Origin: Colimorpha sp045639845
GTDB taxonomy: Bacteria > Bacteroidota > Bacteroidia > Bacteroidales > P3
Length of the DNA stretch: 37,936 nt
Direction of reading: 5' to 3'
Assembly (NCBI GenBank): GCA_045639845.1
Contig: JAZUDW010000116.1
Location: 1 to 37,936, forward strand
The notes beneath the pieces are model-generated. The model ran no database searches and was not told the DNA's origin. It worked only from the letters and a program-made list of their open reading frames with translations. The position numbers and the translations under genes were made by a program. Shown here in pieces: positions 26,013-33,945 of the stretch (position 1 is its first letter; the number at the start of each line of letters is the position of its first letter).

Positions 26013-26903
26013 ATGAAACCTACATTACTAGTTTTGGCAGCCGGCATGGGCAGCCGTTATGGTGGACTAAAACAAATGGACGGCGTTGGTCCTAATGGCG
26101 AAGCCATCCTCGATTATTCCGTTACCGATGCCATCCGAGCCGGATTCGGCAAAGTTGTATTTGTGATTCGTCGTAGTTTTGCCGACGACTTCAAGAAAGT
26201 ATTCAACAAAGAACACTTCAAAAACCAGATTGAAGTGGAATACGTGTTTCAAGAACTCGACAATCTTCCTGAGGGATTCTCTGTTCCCGAAGGACGTGAA
26301 AAGCCCTGGGGTACCAACCACGCTATCTTGATGGCAAAAGAGGCGATCCATGAACCTTTCGCCATCATCAACGCCGACGATTTCTATGGCGCTGATGCCT
26401 TCCGCGTAATGGCAGATCACCTTCTCACCCTCGAAAACGCCAAAGGTCAATACTGCATGGTTGGCTACAAACTCGAGAATACGCTATCAGAAAACGGCAG
26501 CGTGTCGCGCGGTGTATGCAACATCAACAATGCAGGCCTACTCGAATCGATGACGGAACGTACTGCTATTAGTCGCACCGCAAACGGTATCGCATACCAA
26601 GACCCTGATGGTTCATCCCATCCTCTAGCCGCCGATGCCACAGTATCGATGAACCTGTTTGGCTTCACTCCCGACTACTTTGGCGAGAGCGAAAAACTAT
26701 TTGTATCCTTCCTAAAAGAGCACGGAAACGAGATGAAGTCAGAGTACTATATCCCATTTGCAGTCAATACTTTCATCAACAACGGATACGCCACCATGCG
26801 CGTACTCAAAACCACCGCACAATGGTTCGGTGTAACCTACAAGGAAGATCGTCCGTCAGTCGTAGCACGTTTAAAACAGCTTCACGACCAGGGAATATAC
26901 TAA
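26013..26903 (+). CDS. Sugar nucleotidyltransferase family protein
   Basis: A 296-aa protein of the NTP-transferase (glucose-1-phosphate thymidylyl/uridylyltransferase-like) fold. The nucleotide-binding loop is LAAGMGSRYGGLKQM (8-22), and INADDFYG near 128-135 supplies the metal-binding Asp. The GTNHAILMAKEAI segment is also typical. Such enzymes activate sugar phosphates for surface polysaccharides, but the exact substrate is not readable. It lies 22 nt after tadA and ends at a clear terminator. Confidence 0.87.
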   Translation: MKPTLLVLAAGMGSRYGGLKQMDGVGPNGEAILDYSVTDAIRAGFGKVVFVIRRSFADDFKKVFNKEHFKNQIEVEYVFQELDNLPEGFSVPEGREKPWGTNHAILMAKEAIHEPFAIINADDFYGADAFRVMADHLLTLENAKGQYCMVGYKLENTLSENGSVSRGVCNINNAGLLESMTERTAISRTANGIAYQDPDGSSHPLAADATVSMNLFGFTPDYFGESEKLFVSFLKEHGNEMKSEYYIPFAVNTFINNGYATMRVLKTTAQWFGVTYKEDRPSVVARLKQLHDQGIY

Positions 26904-26918
26904 CAATTATTATATCCA

Positions 26919-26945
26919 CTACGGCGCCGTAATACGGCACCGTAG
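26919..26945 (+). terminator. Terminator after the nucleotidyltransferase gene
   Basis: A stem of 6 bp, one C-A mismatch and 5 bp (CTACGG-GCCGT / ACGGC-CCGTAG) with an AAT loop lies 15 nt past the stop codon, followed by TTGTTTAAAA. Confidence 0.75.
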
Positions 26946-27008
26946 GTTGTTTAAAAGGACCTCACTAACACCCGAGAGGACATCAAATTATTAAATTGGA
27001 CAAAATAA

Positions 27009-27301
27009 GTGATGAAAAAAAAATAAGTTGATATGATTTGGCTTAGATTGTCAAGTTTTTTACAATGAGAAGAAGGAATATGAAGAACTTCAGAGAAGCT
27101 CGATAGCGTTCTCGAATAGATTGCGAGCAAAGCGGAAAACAAGTCACACGACCGATGACAAAAGGTTCGGTGAACCAGTGAGCTTTTCGTCTGCAAATCC
27201 CCACTTGCAAAATTGCAAAATAGGCTATACAGCCGACAAGATAGGCTAAAGCATACTGAAAAAAAATAAAACATTGTCTCAAGTTATTTTTTCATCATCA
27301 C
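27009..27301. repeat. MITE-like element, copy B
   Basis: This is a 293-bp element bounded by inverted repeats: GTGATGA-A-rich-ATAAGTT (27009-27029) and, on the other strand, GTGATGATGAAAAAATAACT (from 27301 inwards). It is flanked by TAA on both sides (27006-27008, 27302-27304), possibly a 3-bp target duplication. The core 27030-27055 repeats that of copy A. No transposase is encoded. Confidence 0.7.
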
Positions 27302-27470
27302 TAACACAATCTTACTACACTTTTGTCGCCTTATCAGCATCTTTTATAATGGCAAAAACACATAAATCGCTGCATATCTTCGACATTGTAGGACGACACA
27401 CCAAAGCATCCATCAGTTAAGCTTCATAACTCAGCTACGGAAAAAAACAGGTTAAGATTTTGAAAAAGAC

Positions 27471-28676
27471 ATGAGCCTTCCCAACGTAGATACCATCCAA
27501 TTCGCCATAGCTCACCATAACGACGATCCTACAAAGTTGTTACTACAATCGGGCAAACATCCAACCATTGATATGAGATGGGTTGCGCAACAGATAGAAG
27601 GTCGAAAACAAGCAGATGGCAAATGGCCATCAATCGCTCCTATTGACACTTTCTTGTACCCACCCCGCCTCAACAGAGAGCAGAGTTCATCAGAAGCCAC
27701 AGCACGATATAAAAGCCAACTCATTGAAGGCAATTCTGTAGCTGATATGACAGGCGGAATGGGTATAGACAGTCTCTTTTTGGGAACTCGAGTTGCCCAT
27801 GTAACCTATATAGAACAAAACGAAGAACTATTTGAGATTACGCAAGAAAACATACGCAACCTATCACTGCACAACAATCTAGACATCCACGCTAAGTATC
27901 ATTATTTAAACGAAGACAGCATGTCGTGGTTATCTACACACGACACACATTTCAGCACCATCTTTATCGACCCATCGAGACGTAATGAGAAAGGACGTCG
28001 CGTTAGTGCTTTCGAAGACTGCACACCTAATATCATCGAGCACTTACCACTACTAATGACTCATTGCAACAGACTAATAGTAAAAGCAAGTCCAATGATA
28101 GATATAGATAGCGGAATCAAACAGATTGGACTAGTAAGAGAAGTACATGTAGTTGCCGTCAACGGGGAATGTAAAGAAGTTCTTTTCGTATGTTCTGCAA
28201 CAGAGAGCATTGCTAAGATCTTCTGTGTGGATCTGAACAACGACGGTACCATTCGATATCAAAATACTTTCACACGCGACGAGGAAGCTACTATGCCCAT
28301 CCTCTTATGTTCCCAACTAGGGAAATTCCTGTACGACCCTCATGCTGCACTACTGAAAGGAGGTGCTTTTAAAAGTATCTGTCACTGGTATGGTCTCAAC
28401 AAATTAGGACGCAATACCCATCTATACACTTCCGACACCCTGACAGATGATTTTCCTGGTAGAATTTTCCATATCAATGAAGTCATTTCCCCAACAGCCA
28501 AGGAATTGAAACGGTTCCTTCCCGATGGCAAATGTCATATTGTGTGCAAAAACTACCACATCGCCGCCAACGAGCTGGAGAAAAAACTCAAAGTCTGCGA
28601 AGGAGGGTCAAATTACTTCATAGCAACCACAATAGGCAGCAAGTCGCTTGGGTTACTATGCGATCGCATCAAATAA
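27471..28676 (+). CDS. Class I SAM-dependent methyltransferase, PG_1098-like (THUMP-like)
   Basis: A 401-aa protein. The SAM-binding motif I is VADMTGGMGIDSLFLG (near 89-104), followed by the acidic motif II region YIEQNEELFEI and the catalytic-type motif FIDPSRRNEKGRR (near 165-177). A C-terminal THUMP/ferredoxin-like extension runs from about 290 to 401 (FPGRIFHINEVISPTAKELKRFL given in part). The architecture corresponds to Bacteroidota methyltransferases exemplified by PG_1098 of Porphyromonas gingivalis. The DPSRR motif and THUMP-like end suggest an RNA substrate, but none is established to my knowledge. The start at 27471 follows a repeat-containing intergenic region. Confidence 0.85.
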   Translation: MSLPNVDTIQFAIAHHNDDPTKLLLQSGKHPTIDMRWVAQQIEGRKQADGKWPSIAPIDTFLYPPRLNREQSSSEATARYKSQLIEGNSVADMTGGMGIDSLFLGTRVAHVTYIEQNEELFEITQENIRNLSLHNNLDIHAKYHYLNEDSMSWLSTHDTHFSTIFIDPSRRNEKGRRVSAFEDCTPNIIEHLPLLMTHCNRLIVKASPMIDIDSGIKQIGLVREVHVVAVNGECKEVLFVCSATESIAKIFCVDLNNDGTIRYQNTFTRDEEATMPILLCSQLGKFLYDPHAALLKGGAFKSICHWYGLNKLGRNTHLYTSDTLTDDFPGRIFHINEVISPTAKELKRFLPDGKCHIVCKNYHIAANELEKKLKVCEGGSNYFIATTIGSKSLGLLCDRIK

Positions 28677-28921
28677 ATGTAATACACACTATCTGTATCA
28701 ATTACGAAAGGGCGCGGCGGCTTATTCACAATAATGGCACAAAATCTGTTGAAAACAATTTTCAAAGATCATCATTTCCCTAGAATTCAAGTCAGCGAAT
28801 ACAAAGAAAGAAGAAAAATACAACACCATAAAAAACATATATTAATTTTTACTTATCAATCATTTACGGATACAATAATTTGATATTATCACAAAAAAAA
28901 TACATTGAAGATAAAACAAAT

Positions 28922-28952
28922 TTTGCCAGTTAAATAATTAATTGTACTTTTG
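28922..28952 (+). promoter_or_regulatory. Promoter of rplM-rpsI
   Basis: TTTG (28922-28925), a 19-nt spacer and TACTTTTG (28945-28952) match the Bacteroidota consensus exactly. Initiation near 28959 gives a leader of about 95 nt. Confidence 0.9.
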
Positions 28953-28964
28953 CAAACTCTAAAA

Positions 28965-29013
28965 ATAGTGTCATTGCGTCAGATTCAATGCCCGTTCGGA
29001 CGGATGATACTAT
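28965..29013 (+). promoter_or_regulatory. Structured leader of rplM-rpsI, candidate autoregulatory element
   Basis: A 10-bp outer stem pairs ATAGTGTCAT (28965-28974) with ATGATACTAT (29004-29013), with one G-U pair. Directly abutting its 3' side is an inner hairpin CCGT-TCGG-ACGG (28992-29003). No T tract follows, so it is not a terminator. Autogenous control by L13 is known in other bacteria; here it is inference. Confidence 0.5.
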
Positions 29014-29053
29014 CGAAAGAAGAAGTAACAATTAAAGAAACTGTCAAATTAAA

Positions 29054-29509
29054 ATGAGTACTTTAAGCTACAAAACCGTATCGGCAAACAAGGCTACCGT
29101 AAAGAAAGAATGGGTACTGGTGGACGCTGAAGGCCAGACCGTAGGTCGCCTCGCAACGAGAGTTGCCAATATCTTGAGAGGTAAAACCAAACCCTCTTTC
29201 ACCCCGCACGTAGACTGCGGTGACAATGTTATCATCATCAATGCAGAGAAGATTGTTTTGACGGGCAAAAAAATGACCGACAAAATCTATCAACGCTACA
29301 CAGGCTATCCTGGCGGACAGCGCGAAACAACTCCTGAGAAGGTGCTTGCCAACCATCCCGAGCGTGTTCTTGAACATGCTATCAAAGGTATGCTCCCCAA
29401 GAACCGTCTTGGCGCTCAGCTCTATCGCAACCTCTATGTCTATGCAGGTGCAGAGCATCCTCACCAGGGTCAGAACCCCAAAATGATTAACATTAACGAT
29501 ATAAGATAA
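29054..29509 (+). CDS. rplM: 50S ribosomal protein L13
   Basis: A 151-aa L13, an early-assembling large-subunit protein (E. coli 142 aa). The conserved segments are WVLVDAEGQTVGRLATRVA (about 20-38), YQRYTGYPGG (about 80-89) and the family signature IKGMLPKNRLG (about 111-121). It is followed 4 nt later by rpsI, the usual pair. It is transcribed from a consensus promoter with a structured leader, and its codons are strongly biased. Confidence 0.98.
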   Translation: MSTLSYKTVSANKATVKKEWVLVDAEGQTVGRLATRVANILRGKTKPSFTPHVDCGDNVIIINAEKIVLTGKKMTDKIYQRYTGYPGGQRETTPEKVLANHPERVLEHAIKGMLPKNRLGAQLYRNLYVYAGAEHPHQGQNPKMININDIR

Positions 29510-29513
29510 GATC

Positions 29514-29900
29514 ATGGAAGTTATCAATACCATAGGTAGAAGAAAAACCGCCGTTGCCCGTATCTATATGACCCCCGGCACTGGCAATATCATCGTAAAT
29601 AAAAAAGATTATAAAGAATACTTTCCCACTGGTCCCCTACAGTTCATCGTCAACCAAGCCTTTCAAATTGCTGACGCTGAAGGCAAATGGGATGTAAAAG
29701 CCAACCTCGATGGTGGTGGAATCACCGGTCAGGCAGAAGCACTTCGTATGGCTATTGCCCGCGCTCTTTGCGAGAACAATATCGAAGACCGTCCTTCTCT
29801 TAAGGCTAAAGGACTCCTCATGCGTGACCCCCGTATGGTTGAACGTAAGAAACCCGGCCAGCCCAAAGCACGTAAACGTTTCCAGTTCAGCAAACGTTAG
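29514..29900 (+). CDS. rpsI: 30S ribosomal protein S9
   Basis: A 128-aa S9 (E. coli 130 aa). GRRKTAVARIYMTPG near the N-terminus, GGGITGQAEALRMAIARAL in the middle (family signature) and the basic tail KARKRFQFSKR, which reaches into the ribosomal P site, are all present. It lies 4 nt after rplM and is probably co-transcribed. Confidence 0.98.
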   Translation: MEVINTIGRRKTAVARIYMTPGTGNIIVNKKDYKEYFPTGPLQFIVNQAFQIADAEGKWDVKANLDGGGITGQAEALRMAIARALCENNIEDRPSLKAKGLLMRDPRMVERKKPGQPKARKRFQFSKR

Positions 29901-29909
29901 TATTTGCAT

Positions 29910-29958
29910 TGGCACAACGAATACGGCTGCTTAATTTTATTAAGGTATTTGTGTGCCA
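29910..29958 (+). promoter_or_regulatory. Long hairpin between rpsI and rpsB
   Basis: Nested pairing joins TGGCACA/TGTGCCA (29910-29916, 29952-29958), AATAC/GTATT inside, and CTTAAT/ATTAAG at the tip. It begins 10 nt past the rpsI stop and is not followed by a T tract. It may be an RNA processing or regulatory structure separating the two ribosomal operons. Confidence 0.5.
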
Positions 29959-29988
29959 TTTGGAAGAGAGAAAATCATTGTTTAGTAT

Positions 29989-30034
29989 CCAAATTGCAAA
30001 GACTTCTTTTCAGCACGGACTACTTTGCAATTGG
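29989..30034 (+). promoter_or_regulatory. rpsB leader hairpin
   Basis: CCAA-a-TTGCAAAG (29989-30001) pairs with CTTTGCAATTGG (30023-30034), giving 12 bp with one bulged A and a 21-nt loop. It ends 31 nt before the rpsB start. It is a candidate for feedback control by S2. Confidence 0.5.
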
Positions 30035-30065
30035 CTATTTAGGAATGTAAACAAAATAAAAGAAA

Positions 30066-30881
30066 ATGACAGAACTTAAATTCGAAGAATTATTAGACGC
30101 AGGTTGTCACTTCGGACACCTCAAAAGAAAATGGAATCCCAAAATGGCTCCCTATATCTTCAAGGAGCACAATGGTATTCACGTTATAGATTTGCAAAAG
30201 ACCATAGCAAAGGCTGATGAAGCTGCTGCTGCTCTCAAACAAATCGCAAAATCGGGCAAAAAAGTCCTTTTCGTTGCTACCAAGAAGCAAGCCAAAGAAG
30301 TCGTTGCCGAAATGGTGAAACCTCTTGACATGCCTTTCGTAACCGAGCGTTGGCCTGGTGGTATGCTCACCAACTTCACCACTATCCGCAAAGCCGTGAA
30401 GAAGATGAACTCCCTCGACGCTATGATGAAGGACAAAGAATTCAATAGCATCTCCAAACGTGAACGTCTTCAGATTCAGCGTGAACGCGCTAAACTTGAC
30501 AAGAACTTGGGTAGTATTGCCGATCTTACCCGTCTTCCCAGCGCACTGTTTATCGTTGACATTAACAAAGAGCACATTGCCGTTGCTGAAGCACGTCGTT
30601 TGAACATCCCTACCTTCGCTATCGTTGATACTAATACTAATCCTGATCTTATTGACTTCCCCATTCCTGCTAATGACGATGCATCCAAATCGATTGCTGC
30701 TATCCTGAAACATATGGTTGAGGCCATCCAGGAAGGTCAGAACGAACGCCTTCTCGACAAAGACGCTGTGGCTGCTGAAGAAGTAGAGGAAAACGAAGTA
30801 AACAACGAAGAGATCCCCGAGCGTAGAGAGGAACGTCCTCGTCGTCCCCGCAGAAATGCACCCAAAAAAGACGAAGAATAA
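30066..30881 (+). CDS. rpsB: 30S ribosomal protein S2
   Basis: A 271-aa S2 (E. coli 241 aa). LLDAGCHFGHLKRKWNPKMAPYIF is represented by its core GCHFGH (13-18), and VTERWPGGMLTNFTTI and FAIVDTNTNPDLIDFPIPANDDA (in parts) are diagnostic. The extra length is a charged C-terminal tail (about 226-271) rich in Glu and then Arg/Pro (RREERPRRPRR). Its partner tsf follows 25 nt later, as in most bacteria. Two leader hairpins precede it. Confidence 0.98.
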   Translation: MTELKFEELLDAGCHFGHLKRKWNPKMAPYIFKEHNGIHVIDLQKTIAKADEAAAALKQIAKSGKKVLFVATKKQAKEVVAEMVKPLDMPFVTERWPGGMLTNFTTIRKAVKKMNSLDAMMKDKEFNSISKRERLQIQRERAKLDKNLGSIADLTRLPSALFIVDINKEHIAVAEARRLNIPTFAIVDTNTNPDLIDFPIPANDDASKSIAAILKHMVEAIQEGQNERLLDKDAVAAEEVEENEVNNEEIPERREERPRRPRRNAPKKDEE

Positions 30882-30906
30882 TCATTAATTAAAGCAAACA
30901 AAAATT

Positions 30907-31896
30907 ATGGCAAATATAACCGCTTCTGATGTTAACAAATTGCGCCAATTGACCGGTGTTGGTATGATGGACTGCAAGAAAGCACTCGTTGAATGTGACG
31001 GTGATTTCGACAAAGCTATCGATTTCCTTCGCCAAAAGGGTCAGAAAATGGCTGCTAAACGTGCCGATCGCGACGCTAACGAAGGCGTAGTATTGGCAAA
31101 GGCTAATGGTGGTCATGGTGCTGTCATCATGGTAAGCTGCGAAACTGACTTCGTTGCCACCAACGCCGACTTCGTTGCTTTTGCACAGTCGATCATCGAC
31201 AATGCAATGGAGAAGAACCTCAACACCAAAGAAGAAGTTCTCGCCATGGAAATGAACGGCCGCCCTGTTAACGACCTCATCACCGACCAGATTGCCAAGA
31301 TTGGTGAAAAGATCGAACTTGCACACTTCGAGGTTATTGACGCTGCTAAGGTTTATTCCTACATCCACCCCGGCAACCGCATGGCTTCTGTAATCGGTAT
31401 GTCTAAGGAAGGTTTCGACGAAGTAGGTCACAATGTTGCAATGCAGGTTGTAGCAATGCGTCCCGTAGCTCTCGACGAGGCTTCTGTTCCCCAAAACGTT
31501 ATCGACAACGAGCTCAATGTAGCTGTTGAGAAGACCAAAGAAGAGATGATTCAGAAAGCTGTTGAAGCAGCTCTGAAGAAAGCTGGTATCAACCCCAGCC
31601 ACGTAGATACCGACGAGCACATCAGTTCCAACACCGCTAAAGGTTGGCTCACAGAAGAGCAGGCAGCTCAGGCTCGTGAAATCAAAGAGAAAGTAGCTGC
31701 AGAGAAAGCAGCTAGTCTTGATGAGAAGATGATTCAAAATATCGCCAAAGGCCGTTTGAATAAATTCTTCCAGGAGAACACTCTTATGAATCAGGAGTAC
31801 ATCATGGAAAGCAAAGTTTCTGTGAAAGACTTTATCGCTCGTACCGACAAAGATCTTAAATGTACCGCCTTCAAACGTCTTGAGCTTGGTGTGTAA
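30907..31896 (+). CDS. tsf: Elongation factor Ts
   Basis: A 329-aa EF-Ts, the nucleotide exchange factor for EF-Tu (E. coli 283 aa; the longer form is usual in Bacteroidota). The N-terminal UBA-like part VNKLRQLTGVGMMDCKKAL (about 9-27), the CETDFVATN motif around residue 79, and the C-terminal FFQENTLMNQEYI are clear. It ends at a strong terminator, closing the rpsB-tsf unit. CGT and other optimal codons dominate, as expected for translation factors. Confidence 0.98.
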   Translation: MANITASDVNKLRQLTGVGMMDCKKALVECDGDFDKAIDFLRQKGQKMAAKRADRDANEGVVLAKANGGHGAVIMVSCETDFVATNADFVAFAQSIIDNAMEKNLNTKEEVLAMEMNGRPVNDLITDQIAKIGEKIELAHFEVIDAAKVYSYIHPGNRMASVIGMSKEGFDEVGHNVAMQVVAMRPVALDEASVPQNVIDNELNVAVEKTKEEMIQKAVEAALKKAGINPSHVDTDEHISSNTAKGWLTEEQAAQAREIKEKVAAEKAASLDEKMIQNIAKGRLNKFFQENTLMNQEYIMESKVSVKDFIARTDKDLKCTAFKRLELGV

Positions 31897-32272
31897 TTTC
31901 ATTAACCAACAATAATGACGAAAGGAAAAGCGGTCGCATAACGCGGCCGCTTTTTCTATAACCACCCTATTATCAACAGAAACGATTTGCAACCATTTAT
32001 TCACAAACAGTTGCAAAATAGGTAGATTAAGAAAACTCTCCACGATGAATAATGCGTATCACCCATAAACATTTCATCAACTTGATATATATTAGGACTA
32101 TTGGAGAAAAAAAACAATCCGCTGAGATTTCACCACTCTATTTAGGTTACCCTGTCGGTTGAGGAGCAACGATAATTGCTTTATTTCAATAAAATCGATC
32201 ACCACAAATGAGAGGATAGATTAGAATCTAACAATTAAAGCAAAAAGATTCTTCCATAACGAGACCAACAAG
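31897..32272. other. 376-bp intergenic region between tsf and rnhA
   Basis: After the terminator at 31926-31954 the sequence is AT-rich and has no recognisable gene or consensus promoter. A weak GAATCT/AGATTC hairpin lies near 32223-32250, just before rnhA. Confidence 0.55.
31926..31954 (+). terminator. Terminator of rpsB-tsf
   Basis: A 12-bp stem AAAAGCGGTCGC/GCGGCCGCTTTT (one G-U) with a 5-nt loop runs straight into TTTTT. It lies 30 nt past the tsf stop. Confidence 0.92.
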
Positions 32273-32950
32273 ATGGCAAAAAACAAGAAGAAATACTATG
32301 TAGTATGGGTAGGTAAGCAGCCCGGGATCTACGAAACATGGGAACAATGCAGCCAACAAGTACACGGCATCAATGGAGCAAAATTCAAATCCTTTGAAAG
32401 TAGAGACATTGCTGCCGAGGCATTTCGTTTAGGGCCAGAAATGTCTCAAGGGCTGAACGCGAAGCAGAAAGATGGTGTTATACTCACTGTAGATTCCTCG
32501 GGAATGACCCAAGTCAAAGCCGATGCTAATCCCTCTCTACCTCGACCTGAGATGAACAGCCTTGCTGTAGATGCTGCTTGTAGCGGTAATCCCGGAATAA
32601 TGGAATACCAAGGAGTCTATGTATCGACTCGCACTCAAGTATTTCACTTCAAAGCACCGGTTGGAACCAACAACATTGGTGAGTTTCTTGCCATCGTTCA
32701 TGGCTTGGCCTATCTCAAAAAAAACAACCTTAACCTTATCCTCTATTCAGATTCTGTAAACGCCATCAATTGGATACGGCAAAAACAATGTCGTACTAAA
32801 CTTCCTTACAACGAACAGACCGCCCCTTTATACGACATTATCAGACGCGCCGAAATTTGGTTGCATAACAACACTTACACAACCGAGATCAGGAAATGGA
32901 ACACCGATCTCTGGGGTGAAATTCCCGCCGACTTCAATAGAAAGAAATAA
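32273..32950 (+). CDS. rnhA: Ribonuclease H with viroplasmin N-terminal domain
   Basis: A 225-aa protein. Residues about 7-51 are a viroplasmin/caulimovirus-type domain (YYVVWVGKQPGIYETWEQC ... FKSFESRDIAAEAF), which binds RNA-DNA hybrid in eukaryotic RNase H1. Residues about 95-225 are the type 1 RNase H fold, with catalytic Asp100 (VDAACSGNPG), Glu137 (NNIGEFLAIV), Asp160 (YSDSVNAI) and Asp220 (PADFNRK). It removes RNA from RNA-DNA hybrids such as Okazaki primers and R-loops. It lies 11 nt before prmC and is probably co-transcribed with it. All four acidic residues are present, so it should be active. Confidence 0.93.
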   Translation: MAKNKKKYYVVWVGKQPGIYETWEQCSQQVHGINGAKFKSFESRDIAAEAFRLGPEMSQGLNAKQKDGVILTVDSSGMTQVKADANPSLPRPEMNSLAVDAACSGNPGIMEYQGVYVSTRTQVFHFKAPVGTNNIGEFLAIVHGLAYLKKNNLNLILYSDSVNAINWIRQKQCRTKLPYNEQTAPLYDIIRRAEIWLHNNTYTTEIRKWNTDLWGEIPADFNRKK

Positions 32951-32961
32951 GTCCATTACGA

Positions 32962-33852
32962 ATGAATACCACAGATCTCCACATACCATCCAACAAAGTA
33001 CGCGACATAGAACGATACATACTCACTGAGCTACATCATCTCTATCCAGAAGGAGAGTTGAGAAGTATAACACGACTCCTCTTCGAAGCTTTCCATGGAT
33101 GGGACACCACGCAGTTTCTACTACACCGCGACGACACCATCAACCAATCCGACCTACTGAAATTTCATTGGGCAGTGGAAGATCTCAAAAAATACAGACC
33201 CGTACAGCAGATCATCGGTCACACCCAATTTTGCGGCTGCCGTATCGATGTAAATCAGCATGTATTGATACCCAGGCCAGAGACAGAAGAAATAGTATTG
33301 AGAACCATACAAATACTTAGACAAACACCACCCGATTCTATACTCGACATCTGCACAGGCAGCGGGTGCATAGCCATAGCCCTATCTCATCATTTTCCCA
33401 AAGCAGAGACCACAGCCATCGACATTTCCGAGGAAGCCCTTTTGGTAGCTCAGCACAACGCGGAATACAACCATACACCCATACAGTTTCTGCGCGACGA
33501 TGTGTTCCACCACACGTTAATTTTGCACACTTACGATCTTATTATCAGCAATCCCCCCTACATTCCTCAGTCAGAACGTTCTTTAATGGAGCCCAACGTT
33601 ACTGACCATGAACCCTCGCTTGCCCTTTTCGTACCCGATAGCGACCCACTCTGCTTCTACCGCAGTATAGCAGAACTAGCAGTACAACATCTCAGTCTCA
33701 CGGGTCATTTAGTATTAGAGATCCACGAACACTACGGAAACGACGTCCTCGTTCTGATGCAACAAATGGGATTTGAAGCCACCCTCTACCCTGATTTCAG
33801 AGATAAAGACCGCATGATAATAGCTCAAAAAACAAATAGCACTACTGCATAG
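32962..33852 (+). CDS. prmC: Release factor glutamine methyltransferase
   Basis: A 296-aa PrmC/HemK, which methylates the GGQ glutamine of peptide release factors. The N-terminal helical domain (1-75) leads to PRPETEEIV (105-112), the SAM-binding motif DICTGSGCIAIAL (129-141) and the catalytic NPPY (197-200, IISNPPYIPQSE). Length and motif order fit the family (E. coli 277 aa). It follows rnhA by 11 nt and is separated from thyA by 93 nt. Confidence 0.95.
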   Translation: MNTTDLHIPSNKVRDIERYILTELHHLYPEGELRSITRLLFEAFHGWDTTQFLLHRDDTINQSDLLKFHWAVEDLKKYRPVQQIIGHTQFCGCRIDVNQHVLIPRPETEEIVLRTIQILRQTPPDSILDICTGSGCIAIALSHHFPKAETTAIDISEEALLVAQHNAEYNHTPIQFLRDDVFHHTLILHTYDLIISNPPYIPQSERSLMEPNVTDHEPSLALFVPDSDPLCFYRSIAELAVQHLSLTGHLVLEIHEHYGNDVLVLMQQMGFEATLYPDFRDKDRMIIAQKTNSTTA

Positions 33853-33945
33853 TTGAATCTAGGGATGGTATTTTTATCTCCTTCACACAATAGAATACGC
33901 TCATCATCGTTCTTTATTAAAAATATATAATAATATCACAGTACG

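Larger units (their letters stand above)
26904..27470. other. 567-bp intergenic region with terminator and MITE-like copy B
   Basis: This contains the terminator at 26919-26945 and the repeat at 27009-27301. After that, 27302-27470 holds no firm gene; a 23-codon frame at 27349-27420 starts with ATG but has no recognisable family. Confidence 0.6.
28677..29053. other. 377-bp region upstream of rplM
   Basis: The first 240 bases are AT-rich with nothing recognisable. The end carries the rplM promoter (28922-28952) and the structured leader (28965-29013). Confidence 0.6.

Noticed and set aside
26951..27274. 107-aa minus-strand frame within the repeat region
   Set aside because: It shares only the core KKLDNLSQIIS with the frame in copy A; flanking residues do not align, so the conservation is better explained by the DNA repeat than by a protein.
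27349..27420. 23-codon frame starting MAKTHKSLHIF
   Set aside because: Too short to judge, no recognisable family and no consensus promoter; kept only as a curiosity upstream of the methyltransferase gene.
30889..32043. 384-aa minus-strand open frame
   Set aside because: It is antisense to tsf, which is unambiguous; it runs through the tsf terminator.
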